From assembly GCA_023375785.1 (NCBI GenBank), contig SZWC01004737.1, positions 46,700 to 110,699 of the forward strand: a DNA stretch of 64,000 nt, written 5' to 3'. The stretch comes from Penium margaritaceum. Lineage: Eukaryota > Streptophyta > Zygnematophyceae > Desmidiales > Peniaceae. The notes under the pieces were generated by a model. That model saw only the letters and a list, made by a program, of their open reading frames with translations. It made no database searches and was not told where the DNA came from. A program made the position numbers and the translations under genes. Below are positions 60,201 to 64,000 of this stretch, piece after piece (within the stretch, counting starts at the first letter, position 1; every line of letters starts with the position of its first letter).

Positions 60201-63200
60201 TTAGTTGTATATGCTTACTTTGGTTTGTCACTGCACAAAGTTGCCACACCCTGTCACTACGTACTAAAGGTCTTTGTGCTTTCTAGTTGATAGCCAGTGT
60301 TTCCAAACCATTGTTCACCCCTCTGACTATCTATGACTCTTGTTGTGAGCTGTCAACGTTGACCACATGAAGTGAAATTCTTTGGTCATGGTCAGTGACA
60401 TGCATACTTTGGTTGGTCACTCTGCATGGTAGTCACACCGTGCCACAACATGTTGAAGGTCTTTGTACTTGCTAATCGATAACTAATATTCACAAACCAT
60501 TGTTTCCCCCTCTCACCATTTGTAACTTGTGTTATGAGTTATCAAAGCTGAACACACATACTGACATTCTTTGGTCATGTTCAGTGACACATGCCTACTT
60601 TGGTTGGTCATTGTACATGGTAGCCACACCGTGCGACTACATATTGAATGTCCTTGTGCTTGCACGTTGATACCTGGTGTTCCCAACTTATTGTTTCCCC
60701 CTCTGACCATTTGTGACTCGTTTTATGAGTTTTCAACGTTGACCACACACAGCGGATTTCTTTCGTCAAAGATAGTACATATGCCTACTTTGGTCCATCA
60801 TTGTGCATCGTAGCCGCACCGTGCTACTACTTATTGAAGGTCGTTGTACTTACTAGTTGACAACTTATATTCCGAAACCATTGTCTCCTCATCTGAAAAT
60901 TTGTGACTCGTTTTATGGGTTGTGAACGTTGACCACCCATACTAAAACTATTCAGTCATTGTCTCTCCCTCTAACCATTTGTGACTTGTGTTATGTGTTG
61001 TCAATGTTGACCACACATAGTGGATTTATTTGGTCTTAGTTAGTGACGTATGCATCGTTTGGTTGGTCTCTGTGCACACTAGCCACACCGTGCCACTACT
61101 TGATGAATGTCTTTGTACTTGCTAGTTGATCACTAGTGTTCCCAACCCATTGTTTCCCCCTCTAACCATTTGTCACTCGTGTTACGCGTTTTTAACGTGA
61201 ACCCCACACTGTGAAATGATGTTGCTTTGTGGCATATGGTAACTTTGGTTTGTCACTGTACATGGTTGCCACGCCGAGTCACTACGTACAGAAGGTCTTT
61301 GTACATTCTAGTTGATAGCCAGTGTTCGCAAACCGTTGTTACCCCCTCTGACTATCTGTGACTCTTGTTGTGAGTTGTCAATGTTGACCACATGATGTGA
61401 AATTCCTTGATCATGGTCAGTGACAGATGCATACTTTGGTTGGTCACTATGCATGGTAGCCACACTACGCCACTACAAATTGGATGTCTTCGTTCTTGCT
61501 AATCGAAAACTATTATTCACAAACCATTGTTTCCCCTCTGACCATTTGTGAATCGTGTTATGAGCTGTCAAAGTTGACCACATATAGTGACATTCTTTGG
61601 TCATGGTCAGTGACACATGCCTACTTTAGTTGGTCATTGTACATGGTACCCACACGGTGCCAATACTAATTGAAGCTCCTTGTGCTTGCTAGTTGATACC
61701 TGGTGTTCCCAAACCATTGTTTCCCCCTTTGATAATTTCTTCCTCGTACTATGAGTTTTCAACGTTGACCACACACAGCATATTTCTTTGGTCAAAGGCA
61801 GTACATATGCCTATTTTGGTCGGTCATTGTGCATGTTAGCCGCACCGTGCTGCAACTTATTGAAGGTCATTGTACTTGCTAGTTGAAAACTACTATTCCG
61901 AAACCATTGTTTCCCCCTCTTACCATTTGTGACTCGTGTTATGGGTTGTGAACGTTGACCACCCATACTAAAATTCTTTGGTCATGTTCAGTGACATATG
62001 CCTAGTTTGGTTGTTTGGTGTGCATAGTAGCCACACTGTGAGATTATGTATTGAATTTCTTTGTTCTTTCTAGTGGATGGATAGGGTTCCCGAACCATTG
62101 TCTCTCCCTCTGACCACTTGAGACTCATGCTATGAGTTGTCAATGTTGACCACACATAGTGGATTTCTTTGGTCATAGTCCATAACGTATGCATCCTTTG
62201 GTTGGTCACTGTGCACGGTAGTCACACCATGCCACTAGTTGTTGAAGGTATTTTTACTTGCTAGTTGATAACTAGCGCTCCCAGCCCATTGTTTCCCCCT
62301 CTCACCATTTGTAACTCGTGTTATGACTTTTCAACGTTGACCACCCGCTGGTAACTTCTTTTAGTCATGGTTAGTGGTATATGCTTACTTTGTTTTGTCA
62401 CTGTACATAGATGCCACACCGTGTCAATAAGTACTGAACTTCTTTGTGCTTTCAAGTTGATAGCCAGTGTTCCCATACCATTGTTCTCCCCTGTGACTAT
62501 CTGTGACTCTTGTTGTGAGTTCTCAGCGTTGACCACATGAAGTGAACTTCTTTGGTCATGGTCAGTGACATATGCATACTTTGGTTGGCTACTGTGCATG
62601 GTAGTCACACTGTGCAACTACATATTGAAGGTCTTTGTACTTGCTAATCGATAACTAGTATTCAGAAACGGTTGTTTCCCCCTCTACCCATTTGTGACTC
62701 GTGTTATGAGTTGTCAAAGTTGACCACACATAGTGACATTCTTTGGTCATTGTCAGTGACACATGCCTACTTTGGTTGGTCATTGTACATGGTAGCCACA
62801 CCGTGCCACTACGTACTGAATGACCTTGTGCTTGCTAGTTGATACCTGGTGTTCCCAACTCATTCTTTCCCCCTCTGACCATTTGTGTTCCGTATTATGA
62901 GTTTTCAACGGTGACCACACACAGCAGATTTCTTTGGTCAAAGGCAGTACATATGCTTACTTTAGTCGGTCATTATGCCTGGTAGCCGCACGGTTCTACT
63001 ACTTCTTGAAGGTCGTTGTACTTGCTAGTTGAAAACTAATATTCCAAAACCATTGTTTCCTCATCTGACCATTTGTGACTCGTGTTATGGGTTGTGAACA
63101 TTGACCACCCATACTGAAATTCTTTGGTCATGGTCAGTGACATATGCCTAGTTTGGTTTTTCGGTGTGCATAGAAGCCACACCGTGCCACTACGAATTGA

Positions 63201-63397
63201 AGTACTTTGTCCTTTCTAGTCAATGCATAGGGTTCCCAAACAATTGTCTCTCCCTCTGACCATTTGTGCCTCGTGTTATGAGTTGTCAATGTTGACCACA
63301 CATAGTGGATTTCTTTGGTCATTCTCAGTGACGTATTCATCGTTTGGTTGGTCCATGTGCACGCTAGCGACACCATGCCACTACTTGTTGAAGGTCT
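57266..63397. repeat. 191-bp satellite, hexameric HOR, block 6
   Basis: About 32 monomers, starting in A after element C and ending in C at 63397. B markers lie near 57571, 58690, 59831, 62006 and 63147. The unit near 58.83-59.97 kb and the next one share rare variants at an offset of 1,144 bp. A B monomer near 60.95 kb has lost most of its length, and an F near 58.31 kb is shortened. Confidence 0.93.
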
Positions 63398-64000
63398 TGT
63401 TGGCCTGAGGGTGAGTGTGCACCCTCGAGGGTCCCTAGCAGTGGCTGGTTCACACCACCAACTGTTTTTGGAGAGACTGAAACTGTGAAGGCAACTGGTT
63501 CCAAGGATGGCAAAATCTGGGCAGAGAGTGAGGCAATAGTTTTGTCCTCAATTGGATGGGAATTAACACTTGATCAAGGCTCACAAGCAGTGGCATTTTA
63601 TAGCCACTGATCTAAGCTTTCCAGAACACCAAAGCATGCCAGATTTGGAGCTTCCTAGCAGATTCTATGGCTTCTAGAGTGCTCCTTGGTAGGCTGTCCT
63701 TTTCCCACCTAGGAAGGCTTCCCTTCCCTCCTCTAGAAGCTTCTGCCCCTTCCTAGATTCCTCAGCTTGCTTCTAGTAGGAGGGAAGGTGTCCAGAAGAC
63801 CAAGACACCTCTAGATGCCTTGTAGGACAAGTCACCCCTTCTAGAAGGTGTGCCACCTTCCTGGACCCTCACCTGGCCTTCTAGAAACTTAAAGAGGAAC
63901 TCTAGAGGTTGAGCTAGCTTCCTGGCATCTAATTTCCTCCTCCCTTGAGGAACGGCAGAATTTCATCTTGTGCGACTTGAAACCGGGCCCCTGCCTCTAG
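63398..64000. mobile_element. Probable LTR of a further retroelement (cut by window edge)
   Basis: Satellite stops abruptly in a C monomer after GGTCT, and the new sequence begins TGTTGGCC, a typical LTR start. The 603 bp visible match no other element here. A TTTTATAG near 63595 could be a TATA box. TTCTAGAA-like words are frequent. No coding frame is recognised, and the strand cannot be set without the other end. Confidence 0.55.

Noticed and set aside
931-63397. Many open frames of 60-115 codons on both strands of the satellite, with similar translations recurring every HOR unit.
   Set aside because: They repeat because the DNA repeats, occur in every frame, and start and stop at random points of the monomer. 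The unit length (191 bp) is not a multiple of three. No domain or codon signal is present.

Overview
The window is gene-free repeat DNA from a nuclear genome, most likely a green plant in the broad sense (land plant, lycophyte, moss or charophyte alga). The reasons are Copia-type LTR retrotransposons in gag-protease-integrase-RT-RNase H order and primer binding sites that match the plant-type initiator tRNA-Met. I cannot name the species. No host protein gene, rRNA gene or working tRNA gene was found.

About 39.3 kb (61%) is one tandem satellite. The monomer is about 191 bp. It occurs as six distinguishable versions (called A to F here) in the fixed order A-B-C-D-E-F, giving a higher-order repeat (HOR) of about 1,144 bp. 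Six satellite blocks are left after the insertions are removed: 931-4513, 7878-19605, 22964-32672, 39066-46034, 49814-51001 and 57266-63397. The order is regular over most of the window and broken by chimeric or missing monomers in places, most heavily at 41-45 kb. Such long HOR arrays with nested LTR elements are typical of centromeric or pericentromeric DNA, but that location is inference.

The rest (about 24.7 kb) is LTR elements inserted into the satellite: (1) the 3' end of a plus-strand Copia element, 1-930; (2) a non-autonomous, minus-strand family called E here, with LTRs of about 593 bp, present as single copies at 4514-7877 and 19606-22963 and as an LTR-internal-LTR-internal-LTR array at 32673-39065; (3) a related non-autonomous element, E5, at 46035-49813; (4) a complete-length but decayed minus-strand Copia element, C, at 51002-57265; (5) the start of a further probable LTR at 63398-64000. 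Target-site duplications of 5 bp can be seen for E, E5 and C.

The history can be partly read. The three E loci share the same satellite position and the same TSD, so they look like one insertion copied with the surrounding satellite. E1 and E2 with their flanks form a duplication with a period of about 15.09 kb. The third locus grew by exchange between LTRs. Element C, whose LTRs are more alike than those of E or E5, arrived later. The points most worth following are the hexameric HOR, the 15-kb duplication, the half-tRNA-type primer site of element C, a tRNA-Arg-like stretch inside its LTRs, and the repeated CACGTG-bearing module shared by the E and E5 families.
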